Assembly: GCA_965659115.1 (NCBI GenBank)
Contig: CBFHUP010000002.1
Span: 17,421 to 81,420 of the forward strand
Direction: 5' to 3'
DNA from: UBA8752 sp965659115
GTDB taxonomy: Bacteria > Bacteroidota > Bacteroidia > Flavobacteriales_D > Sanyastnellaceae
DNA length: 64,000 nt
The notes below the pieces were generated by a model that saw only the letters and a program-made list of their open reading frames with translations, made no database searches and was not told the origin of the DNA. Numbering within the stretch: the first letter of the stretch is position 1; every line of letters starts with the position of its first letter. Below are positions 10,801 through 16,942 of this stretch, piece by piece. Both the position numbers and the translations under genes were made by a program.

Positions 10801-12319
10801 CTAAGGCATCTTCTTGGTTTCCGTCGCAATCGCAATCTCCTGCAGGAATGCCCTCTCCATCGCATACTCCACATGCGTCCAAAGAAGCACATGAGCCATC
10901 ATCAATGGTGGCTGATTCGTCATAATTGCAGGCGTCAATGGAAGTGCAACCTGAACAAGACTCGAACTCACATGATCCATCATCGCTTGAGGCAATGGGG
11001 TTGAAGTTGCACGCACTTTCATTGGTGCAGCCCTGCGTTTCTGCGTCGTCACAGATGCCGTTTCCATTGGTGTCAGCAGCGCAATCGCCACCGCAGTTTC
11101 CGAGGGCGTCGTCTTGGTTTCCGTCGCAGTCGCAGTCGCCATCTGGGATGTCTGCGCACCCGCAGTCATAGATGTCGCCAGGACCGTTGCAGATGCCGCA
11201 CGCATCGAGGTCACCGACGCATTCGTCTACGTCGTCACAAATGCCGTCCGCGTCACTGTCAGCAGCGCAATCGCCACCGCAGTTTCCGAGGGCGTCGTCT
11301 TGGTTTCCGTCGCAGTCGCAGTCGCCATCTGGGATGTCTGCGCACCCGCAGTCATAGATGTCGCCAGGTCCGTTGCAGACGCCGCACGTATCAACAGAAC
11401 CTTCGCAGTCGTCGACGTCGTCACAAATGCCATCGCTGTCGCTGTCACTGAGCACCACCTGGCCGCCGTCACAAGACTCACACGGTTCATCTGCCAACAG
11501 GCAAGATCCGTCATCGGTGTCGGCGTTCTCATCATAATTGCAGGCCAAGCTGTTGGTGCAACCGCCAACAGGCAAGGAAAAGGGCACGTAAACTGTCCCA
11601 TTGATGTTGTCGCCTTCAAGGAAAATTTGGGCATTGATGTTGCCCGAGATCTCCCCATTCGTTGTGAATTGAGCAATCAGAACACGTTGTTCAGGTCCGC
11701 CGATTCCATTGGTAGCGCTTGGAAGTGTGAACCATCCTCCGCCGGTGAGGTCAGTGATTTCAAAACTGGTGCCGTTGGAGTCATCGTCTGGCTCAAAATT
11801 TGACACCCAAGATTCACTTCCTGATTCGAGGATTGTAATGTCGGATTGACCCTCAGAATTCATGGCGGGCTCGTCTATTCCAATCGTGACAAAACTGTCA
11901 AATTCATTGGAAGGATAGGTGTCCCACAGCGCTGGAAGAATCCCGGCGGGTGTTGTGTTTCCGAGGGGAGAGGATTGAAAGAAATCGCCGGTAGTAACAA
12001 TCGACATAGGCTCATCTACGTTGCCATAAATGCTGGAGACCTTGTCGTCAGCAGAGCTCGTTGTAATGAACACGCGGTACGTGCTATACCCTGTCAAGTT
12101 GGCATCGGTCAATTCCCCGATGTTTTCGAGAACCGTATCGATTTCCACTGAGAAATCGGTGAGCATTTCCAGCTGAGCAGGTGTCAACTCGGAGGGCTCT
12201 AATGAAAGAAACGCGTCCAATTCTTGGCTCAACAGTGGAGCAGAAACGGACAGCAGCAATAGCATTATAAGGTGGCGAAGTGAGAACATTGTAGATAGGG
12301 TCAAGCGCATTGAGCCCAA
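1841..12319 (-). CDS. Giant secreted HYR-repeat protein with T9SS C-terminal sorting domain
   Basis: About 3,490 residues. A signal peptide follows a short leader; ATGs at 12319, 12310 and 12289 are all possible starts, and the last gives the most compact signal sequence. Residues about 45-255 are the TYRVFIT..DSFVTIG..RVLIAQFTT domain shared with two other proteins here. Residues 255-600 are GCTN..ACN and CDCDGN..DALGNCGGDC calcium-binding-type repeats. From about 800 to 3080 I count 27 HYR-like Ig modules, each starting near a D-x-x-AP motif and ending with ATDxCGN-type strands. The block is bracketed by two copies of another module (about 626-796 and 3176-3341, each with a HAP-NxYxxFQ core). 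The last 85 residues form a type A T9SS tail (NLQPNPTND start, GMYQIRLS, KKLLVTE end). Export across the outer membrane by T9SS and cell-surface attachment are expected; an adhesin or matrix role is inferred. Confidence 0.9.
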   Translation of the reverse strand: MGSMRLTLSTMFSLRHLIMLLLLSVSAPLLSQELDAFLSLEPSELTPAQLEMLTDFSVEIDTVLENIGELTDANLTGYSTYRVFITTSSADDKVSSIYGNVDEPMSIVTTGDFFQSSPLGNTTPAGILPALWDTYPSNEFDSFVTIGIDEPAMNSEGQSDITILESGSESWVSNFEPDDDSNGTSFEITDLTGGGWFTLPSATNGIGGPEQRVLIAQFTTNGEISGNINAQIFLEGDNINGTVYVPFSLPVGGCTNSLACNYDENADTDDGSCLLADEPCESCDGGQVVLSDSDSDGICDDVDDCEGSVDTCGVCNGPGDIYDCGCADIPDGDCDCDGNQDDALGNCGGDCAADSDADGICDDVDECVGDLDACGICNGPGDIYDCGCADIPDGDCDCDGNQDDALGNCGGDCAADTNGNGICDDAETQGCTNESACNFNPIASSDDGSCEFESCSGCTSIDACNYDESATIDDGSCASLDACGVCDGEGIPAGDCDCDGNQEDALGICGGGCVADSDNDGICDDADDCVGEIDECGECGGSGPAPGFDCDGNPLANFCDPACLALDVPLEDQVLDCQEDLDQVSCQSDLTATNICTGDAVGVSCGVAARRLTENVCTATTALGIGEDGAIVLFGVENFGLSSSYYVPTAAGLTFTEYPNSNTAVLEGEVAGTEDPDEIWEVYITYENGTSGTEWDGGFKTAMDCTPTTDITDSWTVYTMKNDQSFLTGAGDLEGSLLFLSHAPTNEYFGFQVGEMANDRNCEYGAGGWFAWEGSIFGFPASGANGDVLVNLDCNVNTEPLCDDQVTLTYSLVDTACATTQHIDQVFTFIDTIAPTFDNAPGDLTIECSETLPEVTGITASDNCTVSGSPTVTFNGEVETAFTGQGCRTIERSWIAEDACENTTTHTQTITIVDTTPPLISGGDSALVECDGEGNLTERSLWLANHGGAEATDLCGSVSWAYVMTGMSGGCGETGTITYTFTASDECNNSSSIELDFIIQDTTAPELSGPQDYDIACGDYDPNTIYDITATESCGDVTLTIDSVQIVTGTCPRVAYRTYRAEDDCGNVSFYEQAVNLIDTIAPVVTLTACPDDIELAVDENCAVDTTSATLGMPTASVEDACDDAPSLSFTHSDAVSSTCTGAMTITRTWTAVGTDECDNTATATCTQIITVLDTIAPELSLTCPSDTVVFADAECAAATGTDALGLPQIDAADACGGEVSLTSSHVDSDTSSTCLGSYSFLRTFSVSATDECGNTASASCTQTISVEDNTAPAITISDTIQVACDAYSADELYNVSAADNCSSTDLIIDSQVDLDEGCAGSILRTYRATDECGNTSTADQLIQLTDEVAPEASIECPAGDTLQVDAACFADTGIEALGSATAGAADNCDEAPSVSISHSDAIETPCAGSQVITRTWMAVATDHCNNTDTATCAQIIVVQDLIAPELSLTCPSDTVLVADENCDANTDPVALGIPGITASDNCTGMPAVSMSHSDADTVSTCEGQLTFTRTWTATATDDCGNQTTESCEQSVSIADQTAPVFTADTIVTIACDAYDENELYSVEASDNCSDATITILANNPVSGACAGSILRMYQATDDCGNNTTFEQVINLTDDVAPEVSITCPAGDSLAVDADCLADVSVETLGAATGSALDNCDENPEVTISHSDVYTDLCAGSQLLERTWKAVATDHCNNSDSTTCVQTILIQDLTAPEVSITCPENATVEADALCEASTLPSITGEPTYEANDNCGGPVDVSISHADHDTVPGCGSTYSFTRTWTALATDECGNVATTSCDQTITLQDVTAPDWGNSILYTYAACEDLLDPEDPTLVPIEATDNCSDVTYTIVAMQLSGGCPGTYERIWTATDACGNSSSFGQYVSLYDIIAPEITCPADTSLVLDESCTADLSTALLGDASADDNCSSQDDITITFADAEATMDCAGDDENPEGSRTILRTFTAEDFCENTTSCTQTITLLDTLAPAGTVTADTIACAAFDSTVEYGSASGTDNCDSDVAYTWVEDGVVSTSCQGSYEVQRTYTFVDDCGNTSTAVQLLTIVDETAPEITGDMNISIACDAYGTDATDPNNILISATDDCGDVTITFEDMPFSGGCVQPFSTLMREYTATDDCNNSSSFTQFIELLDTVAPNLSIDCPVEVALFSDADCLVDSDTSNTGIPSIEVSDNCSSSIDIEIAFEDGPMDTLCAGSYTFTRTFTVTAEDHCNNATSATCTQAISISDTLAPVLSCAADLTVECNGNGNEEELAAWLASTTATDNCSAATITHDFVALSDSCGATGDATVTFTATDDCGNATSCSATFTISDSQAPDVTTASADLTVQCDGQGNTAALEAWLGEQGGAIAEEACSEVTWSNDFTALEAGCGATGSASVTFTAADDCGNATATTAVFTIIDTIAPDFTGSAFTYNIACDLYNDSSLYDIAVSDVCAFDTVFVSNIDPVSGGCPTGYLRTYTALDACGNSSTFMQAITLIDSVAPVFTSVPAGYVALCHEDHPLEDAAATDNCDSDVTITVSADTTAGDCPQAYTVTRTFTAEDQCDNITTATQVIEVVDTLAPTFVELLPADTTVDCNAVPAADVLTATDLCDDVDVTFAEDTAAGDCDDAYTLTRTWSTADACGNATSHTQVVTVQDTLAPSIDTPASDLVVECDGMGNILDYLTWQSNNANATASDLCGSISWSSAVDSTFDDCNGSVGGSIVTFTATDACGNSASTTATYTIQDSQPPVIELDSLVEVMCADYSDTISYGFAASDICSDVTVAISDIETEGPCAGAYEREYTVTDACGNEASAMQIVHLYDSIAPVFASVPVDTTIQCGGDFSIEALGTPEADDNCLGSVTISSLDAIVDSTGADCYTINRLWTATDICGNEKSVTQTITISDSEAPELSASYPDDLSLEADEACSANSDVSETGVATATALDNCDPEVEVSIVHTDSTAEACGSTITLLRTWSITATDNCGNATTDSHVQTISIIDVTAPTLTLADPDSIMLSQTPDCDVYTGADSLGTVAYEVTDACDPNPVVTITHTDGPPLYTCASDDSQAEGDYTFTRTFTVIATDDCGNADTLNAEQTIQVIDLIAPQFTSTCGLDNGTVLSVCCEDLGGTVEVPDSCTVSFQDNCDTEVSLTYTESYVGDNAPTDEVSAFCSAALPAAFENGETCNGMDPHSLRIFNLPGGAELYAPVSNGTVELMADGNWVLTQSVIALDGSGNGWDIAVSFGEAMDWTTWDNQAFPTSYKRDCGDLVDDHENWDYRLMQSGTLTGTGSYEGSMLSLVHAPANNYYAFQIGLAGNNMNNAYGYSGWFGYSGTFNNNFVMGSGDLFGDLDCCLPWSIEREYLLVDDCGNASSFGYTVNVNGTECTGSDDAELSGDGDVDHTPSVLGGIGDLTVGKSPIRVTNLQPNPTNDWSQLGFEVESEMRVVISMFSMEGILVTDLYDGFAAPGVNHSLDIPADDLQSGMYQIRLSNAQYMIVKKLLVTE
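11072..11386. repeat. 186-base direct repeat inside the giant gene
   Basis: Bases from 11072 and from 11258 are identical over about 110 bases and then diverge slowly. The unit is 62 codons (CNGPGDIYDCGCADIPDG through CGGDCAAD), which points to recent in-frame duplication of one calcium-binding-type segment. Confidence 0.88.
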
Positions 12320-12539
12320 AAATTGAACGAATTAGTCTATTTATATATGCCGAAAACAAAGTTTACATGCCCGATTTGAGCATATAATTATTTCTATCGA
12401 TGAAAAAGGCATTTCTGTCGGAAGTAGTTTATAGACGTTTGGTAGAAATTCTATCCGGCCTTGGTCTCGACCTATTATAGCCGAGCTGATGCGGCTCAGT
12501 CTTCCCGATTGTTGGTGCTCTTGCGAACGGGGGCAGCGC

Positions 12540-12547
12540 TATCTTCG
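12540..12547 (+). promoter_or_regulatory. Promoter -7 box (TATCTTCG) of adk
   Basis: Close to the Bacteroidota TAnnTTTG -7 consensus. It ends 6 bases before the adk ATG, so the transcript should be leaderless or nearly so. The 234 bases between the divergent giant gene and adk hold both promoters and an AT-rich stretch (about 12320-12450) with no other gene visible. Confidence 0.6.
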
Positions 12548-12553
12548 CCGCCC

Positions 12554-13129
12554 ATGCAGAATATTGTTCTCTTTGGCCCCCCAGGCGCGGGTAAAGGCAC
12601 CCAGAGTGCGTTTTTAGTAGACCATTTCGGTTTTGTACACCTTTCGACGGGGGACATTTTTAGAGCCAACATCAAAGGGGATACAGAGTTGGGACGTCTG
12701 GCCAAGATGTACATGGAGAAGGGCCAATTGGTGCCCGATGATGTCACCATTCGGATGCTGGAAGACTCTGCGAATGCGCACCAGGATTCCAAGGGCTTCA
12801 TTTTCGATGGTTTTCCTCGCACCACGGCACAGGCTGGAGCCCTCGACCAATTTTTGGAAGCCAAAGGGCAATCGATTGCTGGCATGCTCGCTTTGGAAGT
12901 GCCAGAGGATGAGCTGCGCACGCGGTTGGCCAAGCGGGCCGAAACCAGCGGTCGTGCTGACGATGCCGATCCAAAAGTGATCCAGAAGCGCATCGACGTA
13001 TACAATGCGGAGACGGCGCCGGTTGCCGGGCATTATCAATCCCAAGGCAAGTACATCGGGGTGCAGGGCGTAGGAAGCATGGAGGAGATTTTCGAACGCT
13101 TGTCTGCCGCCATCAAGGGCCTTTCCTGA
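12554..13129 (+). CDS. adk: Adenylate kinase
   Basis: Catalyses the reversible reaction ATP + AMP = 2 ADP in the cytoplasm. The protein is 191 residues, normal for the short-lid form common in Bacteroidota. It shows the P-loop GPPGAGKGTQ near the N-terminus, the AMP-binding STGD and GFPRT segments, and a short LID around RAETSGRADD. The reading frame extends 93 bases further upstream, but homology starts at MQNIVLFGPP and a TATCTTCG promoter box ends 6 bases before this ATG, so 12554 is the start. obgE follows after 13 bases on the same strand, an arrangement that recurs in this phylum, so the two are probably cotranscribed. Confidence 0.97.
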   Translation: MQNIVLFGPPGAGKGTQSAFLVDHFGFVHLSTGDIFRANIKGDTELGRLAKMYMEKGQLVPDDVTIRMLEDSANAHQDSKGFIFDGFPRTTAQAGALDQFLEAKGQSIAGMLALEVPEDELRTRLAKRAETSGRADDADPKVIQKRIDVYNAETAPVAGHYQSQGKYIGVQGVGSMEEIFERLSAAIKGLS

Positions 13130-13142
13130 GGCTCTGATCGAA

Positions 13143-14141
13143 ATGGCAAGCGAAAATTTCGTCGATTACGTCAAGCTGTGTTGCCGTTCTGGCAAGGGGG
13201 GGCCTGGAAGCACCCACATGCACCGTGACCGGATGACTTCTAAGGGGGGGCCAGATGGTGGCGATGGTGGACGTGGCGGTCACGTTATTTTGAAGGGGAA
13301 TGCCCAAATGTGGACCCTGCTTCACTTGAAATACCGCAAGCACATCAAGGCCGGTCATGGGGAGTCGGGAGGAGCAAACCGAAGGCACGGCGCTGACGGC
13401 AAAGACGAGTATGTGGATGTGCCGATTGGCACAGTCGTGAGGGACTCTGAATCCCACGAGATCGTAGGGGAAATCACAGAGAACGGCCAAGAATGGGTGT
13501 TGATCCCCGGTGGCCGCGGAGGACTTGGCAACGACCACTTTAAGTCGCCCACAAACCAAACACCGCGCTATGCGCAACCGGGCGAAGACGGCCAGGAGGT
13601 TTGGCGAATTTTGGAGCTCAAGTTGCTCGCGGACGTAGGCTTGGTCGGTTTTCCGAATGCCGGAAAATCCACGCTGCTGAGTGTGGTGAGTGCTGCCAAG
13701 CCTGAAATCGCTGATTACCCGTTCACCACCATCCGTCCCAATTTGGGCATGGTGGCTTATCGAGGTGACCGCAGTTTTGTGATGGCGGACATCCCGGGCA
13801 TCATAGAGGGTGCGCACGAAGGCAAAGGCTTGGGATTGCGGTTTTTGCGCCACATTGAGCGCAATGCCGTCTTGCTCTTTTTGGTGCCAGGCGATGCCGA
13901 TGACATTGCGGAAGCCTACCGCGTTTTGTTGCGGGAGTTGGAGCAATACAATCCTGAGCTTCTTCAGAAGGACCGCGTGTTGTCCATCAGCAAGTGCGAT
14001 GTGCTCGATGCTGAACTGCGCGGTGAAGTGTCGGCGGAATTGGGGGACCTCGACCACCATTATTTCAGCGCGGTGACCGGAGAGGGGTTGGATCGGTTGA
14101 AAGACCTGATTTGGCAAGCCATTGCCGGGGGCGTTTCCTGA
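13143..14141 (+). CDS. obgE: GTPase ObgE/CgtA
   Basis: Essential ribosome-associated GTPase involved in 50S maturation and stress control. The 332-residue protein has the glycine-rich Obg fold (SGKGGPGS, GGPDGGDGGRGG) in the first 158 residues. The G domain follows, with G1 GFPNAGKS at about 169-176, switch YPFTT, G3 DIPG, an SKCD version of the usual NKxD, and SAVTGEG as G5. There is no C-terminal OCT extension, which is usual in Bacteroidota. The start ATG is 13 bases after adk, consistent with one operon. Confidence 0.96.
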   Translation: MASENFVDYVKLCCRSGKGGPGSTHMHRDRMTSKGGPDGGDGGRGGHVILKGNAQMWTLLHLKYRKHIKAGHGESGGANRRHGADGKDEYVDVPIGTVVRDSESHEIVGEITENGQEWVLIPGGRGGLGNDHFKSPTNQTPRYAQPGEDGQEVWRILELKLLADVGLVGFPNAGKSTLLSVVSAAKPEIADYPFTTIRPNLGMVAYRGDRSFVMADIPGIIEGAHEGKGLGLRFLRHIERNAVLLFLVPGDADDIAEAYRVLLRELEQYNPELLQKDRVLSISKCDVLDAELRGEVSAELGDLDHHYFSAVTGEGLDRLKDLIWQAIAGGVS

Positions 14142-14156
14142 ACTGTCGCTTCGCGG

Positions 14157-14164
14157 TACCTTCG
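14157..14164 (+). promoter_or_regulatory. Promoter -7 box (TACCTTCG) of the E1 gene
   Basis: TAnnTTyG-type box in the 36-base gap after obgE. It ends 13 bases before the ATG at 14178, suggesting that this gene has its own promoter. Confidence 0.5.
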
Positions 14165-14177
14165 CGCCGCACCATCA

Positions 14178-16634
14178 ATGCTTATGGGAGATACACTCGC
14201 GCTCGAAACTGGAGAGGACCTGAGGAAGGTCGCTTTGAACGATTACCGCCTGGCCTGCATCAGCAGAGAGGCATCCTTGTTGGGCCGCAAGGAAGTCCTG
14301 ACGGGCAAGGCCAAGTTTGGCATCTTCGGAGATGGCAAAGAGGTGGCCCAACTCGCCCTGGCGCGTCAATTTGGGGATGGCGATTTCAGAAGTGGATACT
14401 ACCGCGATCAAACCCTCATGATGGTCTTGGGCCTCATGACCGTGGAACAGTATTTCGCGCAGCTCTATGCGGACACCCACCCCGAGCGTGAGCCCATGAC
14501 AGCGGGCCGACAGATGAACGGCCATTTCGGATCCCGGATGGTGGATGGCCAAGGCGATTTCTTGCCGCTGACCAAGCAGCCCAACAGTTCGATTGACCTG
14601 TCGCCAACTGCAAGCCAGATGCCGCGTCTTCTCGGTTTGGCTCATGCCAGCAAGCATTTCCGCGCACGCGGGAAAGCCATGAAGAAGGAGGGCTTTAAAA
14701 TCAAAGGCTTCTCGCGGGATGGAAATGAGGTGGCCTTTGGCACCATTGGCGATGCGAGTACCTCTGAGGGCATGTTCTGGGAGACCATGAATGCAGCAGC
14801 AGTGATGGGCGTCCCCTTGTGCATGAGTGTGTGGGACGACGGATACGGAATTTCGGTCCCCAAGAAGTACCAGACTGCGCGGGAAAGCATCTCACAGGCC
14901 CTTGCAGGGATGGCTTACGGCTCTGAGCCCGGAGGCGCGGGAGATGGGGGAGTGTCCATTGCCGAATCTGAGGCCGCGTTGCCTGGAGGGGGCATTGTGA
15001 TCTTTAAGGTGCGCGCTTGGGACTACCCTGCGCTTCTGCTCACTTATGAGCGGGCGGTGAACATTTGCCGCGAACGCCATGTGCCGGTCTTGGTTCACGT
15101 CGAGGAGTGCACACAGCCCCAGGGCCACAGCACCAGTGGGTCGCACGAGCGCTACAAGACCGAGGAACGTTTGGCTTGGGCGCAAGAATTTGATTGTATC
15201 CGCCAGTTGGGGCGCTTCTTGGAAATGGAAGGAGCCGCAACGGAGGCGGAGTTGGAAGCCATTCGCGCAGAAGCGAAGCAGCGGGTGCGCACAGAACAAA
15301 AGTCCGCTTGGAAGGCGGTGCGGACGGCATTGGATGGCGAGCGGGACACGGCTGTGGAGTTGCTGAGAAACGTCCCTGGATGCGAAGGGCAATCTGCTGC
15401 GTTGGAGGCTGTTTCCGATCCCATTCGCCGCGACGTCCATGAGACCGTTCGTCGGGCTTTGCACCAAACGGCCGGTGAGCCCTCGGAGCCGCGCACAGCT
15501 TTGCTGCGTTGGTTGGAGGTTCAGGAAAAAAGATGCGGGGATCTGTTTGGTGGGGGGCTCCATGCCCACGGCCATTACGACGCGACGGCAGTGGAGCCCG
15601 TTGCCCCTGAATTTGGGGACGAAATGGTGGATGGACGTTTGGTCCTTCGCGACAATTTTCAGGCCCTCTTTGAGCAGTACCCTGAGTTGCTCACATTTGG
15701 CGAAGACACCGGTCGCATTGGCGGGGTGAACCAATCGATGGAGGGCATGCAGGATGCCTTTGGGGAGGACCGGGTTTCCGATACCGGCATCCGAGAATGC
15801 ACGATTGTGGGACAAGGTATTGGCTTGGCCATGCGTGGGCTTCGCCCCATTGCAGAGATCCAATATTTGGACTACCTCTATTACGCATTGCAAATCATGC
15901 GGGATGACCTGGCCACGGTCTACTACCGCAGTGCGGGTGCGCAGCGGGCTCCGCTGATCATCCGTACAAGGGGCCACCGGCTCGAAGGCATCTGGCATGC
16001 GGGCAGTCCAATGGGCGCCATCGTCCACAGTGTTCGGGGCATGCATGTTTGTGTGCCACGCAACATGACAGAGGCTGCGGGGATGTACAACACCCTCATG
16101 GCGGCAGGAGAGCCCGCTTTGGTAGTGGAGTGCTTGAATGGTTACCGCAGCAAAGAGCGCAAACCATTGAATGCAGGAGCATTTAGAACGCCTTTGGGAC
16201 AGCCCGAAGTGGTGCGTTCTGGCACCGATGTAACCGTGGTTTCCTACGGAAGCACGTTCAACCTGTGCACGGTTGCAGCGGAGCGGTTGGCAGATCTCGG
16301 GGTAGAGGTGGAACTGGTGGACGTGCGGACGCTGTTGCCCTTTGACTTGACTGGGACCATTGCGGCGAGTGTCTCCCGCACCCATAGGGTGTTGTTTGTC
16401 GACGAAGACGTGCCAGGCGGTGCGTCTGCATACATGATGGAGCGTTCCATGGCTTCGGGAGGCATATGGGAGCACTTGGATTCCGCCCCGCAGACCATGT
16501 CGGCTGCGCCACATTTGCCCGCTTATGGCAGCGATGGTGATTATTTCTCGAAGCCGTCCGTTGAAGACATCGTAGAGCGGGTGTATGCCATGGTTTCAGA
16601 GGACGATCCTGCGGCCTTTCCCGACCTGCGCTGA
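14178..16634 (+). CDS. 2-oxoacid dehydrogenase E1, fused alpha and beta subunits
   Basis: Thiamine-diphosphate-dependent decarboxylase component of a 2-oxoacid (branched-chain or pyruvate-type) dehydrogenase complex. The 818 residues join an alpha-like half (to about 470) and a beta-like half (from about 478). The alpha half carries the ThDP region GDASTSEGMFWETMN and the conserved YYRDQ and QPQGHST segments. The beta half carries FGEDTGRIGGVNQ, DTGIRE, GHRLEGIWHAGSPM and FVDEDVPGG. Such one-chain fusions are common in Bacteroidota. The start may be 14178 or the ATG at 14184. Which oxoacid is used cannot be told from sequence alone. The S4 gene follows after 2 bases. Confidence 0.92.
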   Translation: MLMGDTLALETGEDLRKVALNDYRLACISREASLLGRKEVLTGKAKFGIFGDGKEVAQLALARQFGDGDFRSGYYRDQTLMMVLGLMTVEQYFAQLYADTHPEREPMTAGRQMNGHFGSRMVDGQGDFLPLTKQPNSSIDLSPTASQMPRLLGLAHASKHFRARGKAMKKEGFKIKGFSRDGNEVAFGTIGDASTSEGMFWETMNAAAVMGVPLCMSVWDDGYGISVPKKYQTARESISQALAGMAYGSEPGGAGDGGVSIAESEAALPGGGIVIFKVRAWDYPALLLTYERAVNICRERHVPVLVHVEECTQPQGHSTSGSHERYKTEERLAWAQEFDCIRQLGRFLEMEGAATEAELEAIRAEAKQRVRTEQKSAWKAVRTALDGERDTAVELLRNVPGCEGQSAALEAVSDPIRRDVHETVRRALHQTAGEPSEPRTALLRWLEVQEKRCGDLFGGGLHAHGHYDATAVEPVAPEFGDEMVDGRLVLRDNFQALFEQYPELLTFGEDTGRIGGVNQSMEGMQDAFGEDRVSDTGIRECTIVGQGIGLAMRGLRPIAEIQYLDYLYYALQIMRDDLATVYYRSAGAQRAPLIIRTRGHRLEGIWHAGSPMGAIVHSVRGMHVCVPRNMTEAAGMYNTLMAAGEPALVVECLNGYRSKERKPLNAGAFRTPLGQPEVVRSGTDVTVVSYGSTFNLCTVAAERLADLGVEVELVDVRTLLPFDLTGTIAASVSRTHRVLFVDEDVPGGASAYMMERSMASGGIWEHLDSAPQTMSAAPHLPAYGSDGDYFSKPSVEDIVERVYAMVSEDDPAAFPDLR

Positions 16635-16636
16635 CT

Positions 16637-16867
16637 GTGGAACACATTGAATTCCCCCTCCGGACGCCGTATATCGATTTGCTCCAATTGCTCAAGGCTA
16701 CGGGATTGTGTGCCACGGGTGGGGAGGCCAAGTGGGCCGTTGATGAGGGCAGGGTTACTGTGAACGGAGCTGCTGAGTCTCGCCGCCGCCGAAAATTGGT
16801 CGTTGGAGATCAGGTGGTGGTGGATGGTCAATATCTAGTGGGCATTATTGCAGGGGTTGAGCCGTGA
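16637..16867 (+). CDS. Small S4-domain RNA-binding protein (YbcJ-like)
   Basis: A 76-residue protein that is almost entirely an S4 RNA-binding fold: the helical KATGLCATGGEAKWAVDEGRV core, then VTVNG and the basic SRRRRKL turn with GDQVVVDG. It starts with GTG 2 bases after the stop of the E1 gene, so it is probably translated from the same mRNA. Proteins of this kind bind structured RNA, often the ribosome; no more precise role can be given. Confidence 0.85.
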   Translation: MEHIEFPLRTPYIDLLQLLKATGLCATGGEAKWAVDEGRVTVNGAAESRRRRKLVVGDQVVVDGQYLVGIIAGVEP

Positions 16868-16942
16868 TTTCGTCGCATATTGCTCTCCCCCGTTCTTCGG
16901 AATGGAACACAACCGCTATTGATTCCTTCAAAAATGTGCCAG

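Noticed and set aside
14892..16514. Minus-strand open frame of 540 codons opposite the E1 gene
   Set aside because: Antisense to conserved E1 beta sequence and without recognisable motifs; a by-product of high GC.
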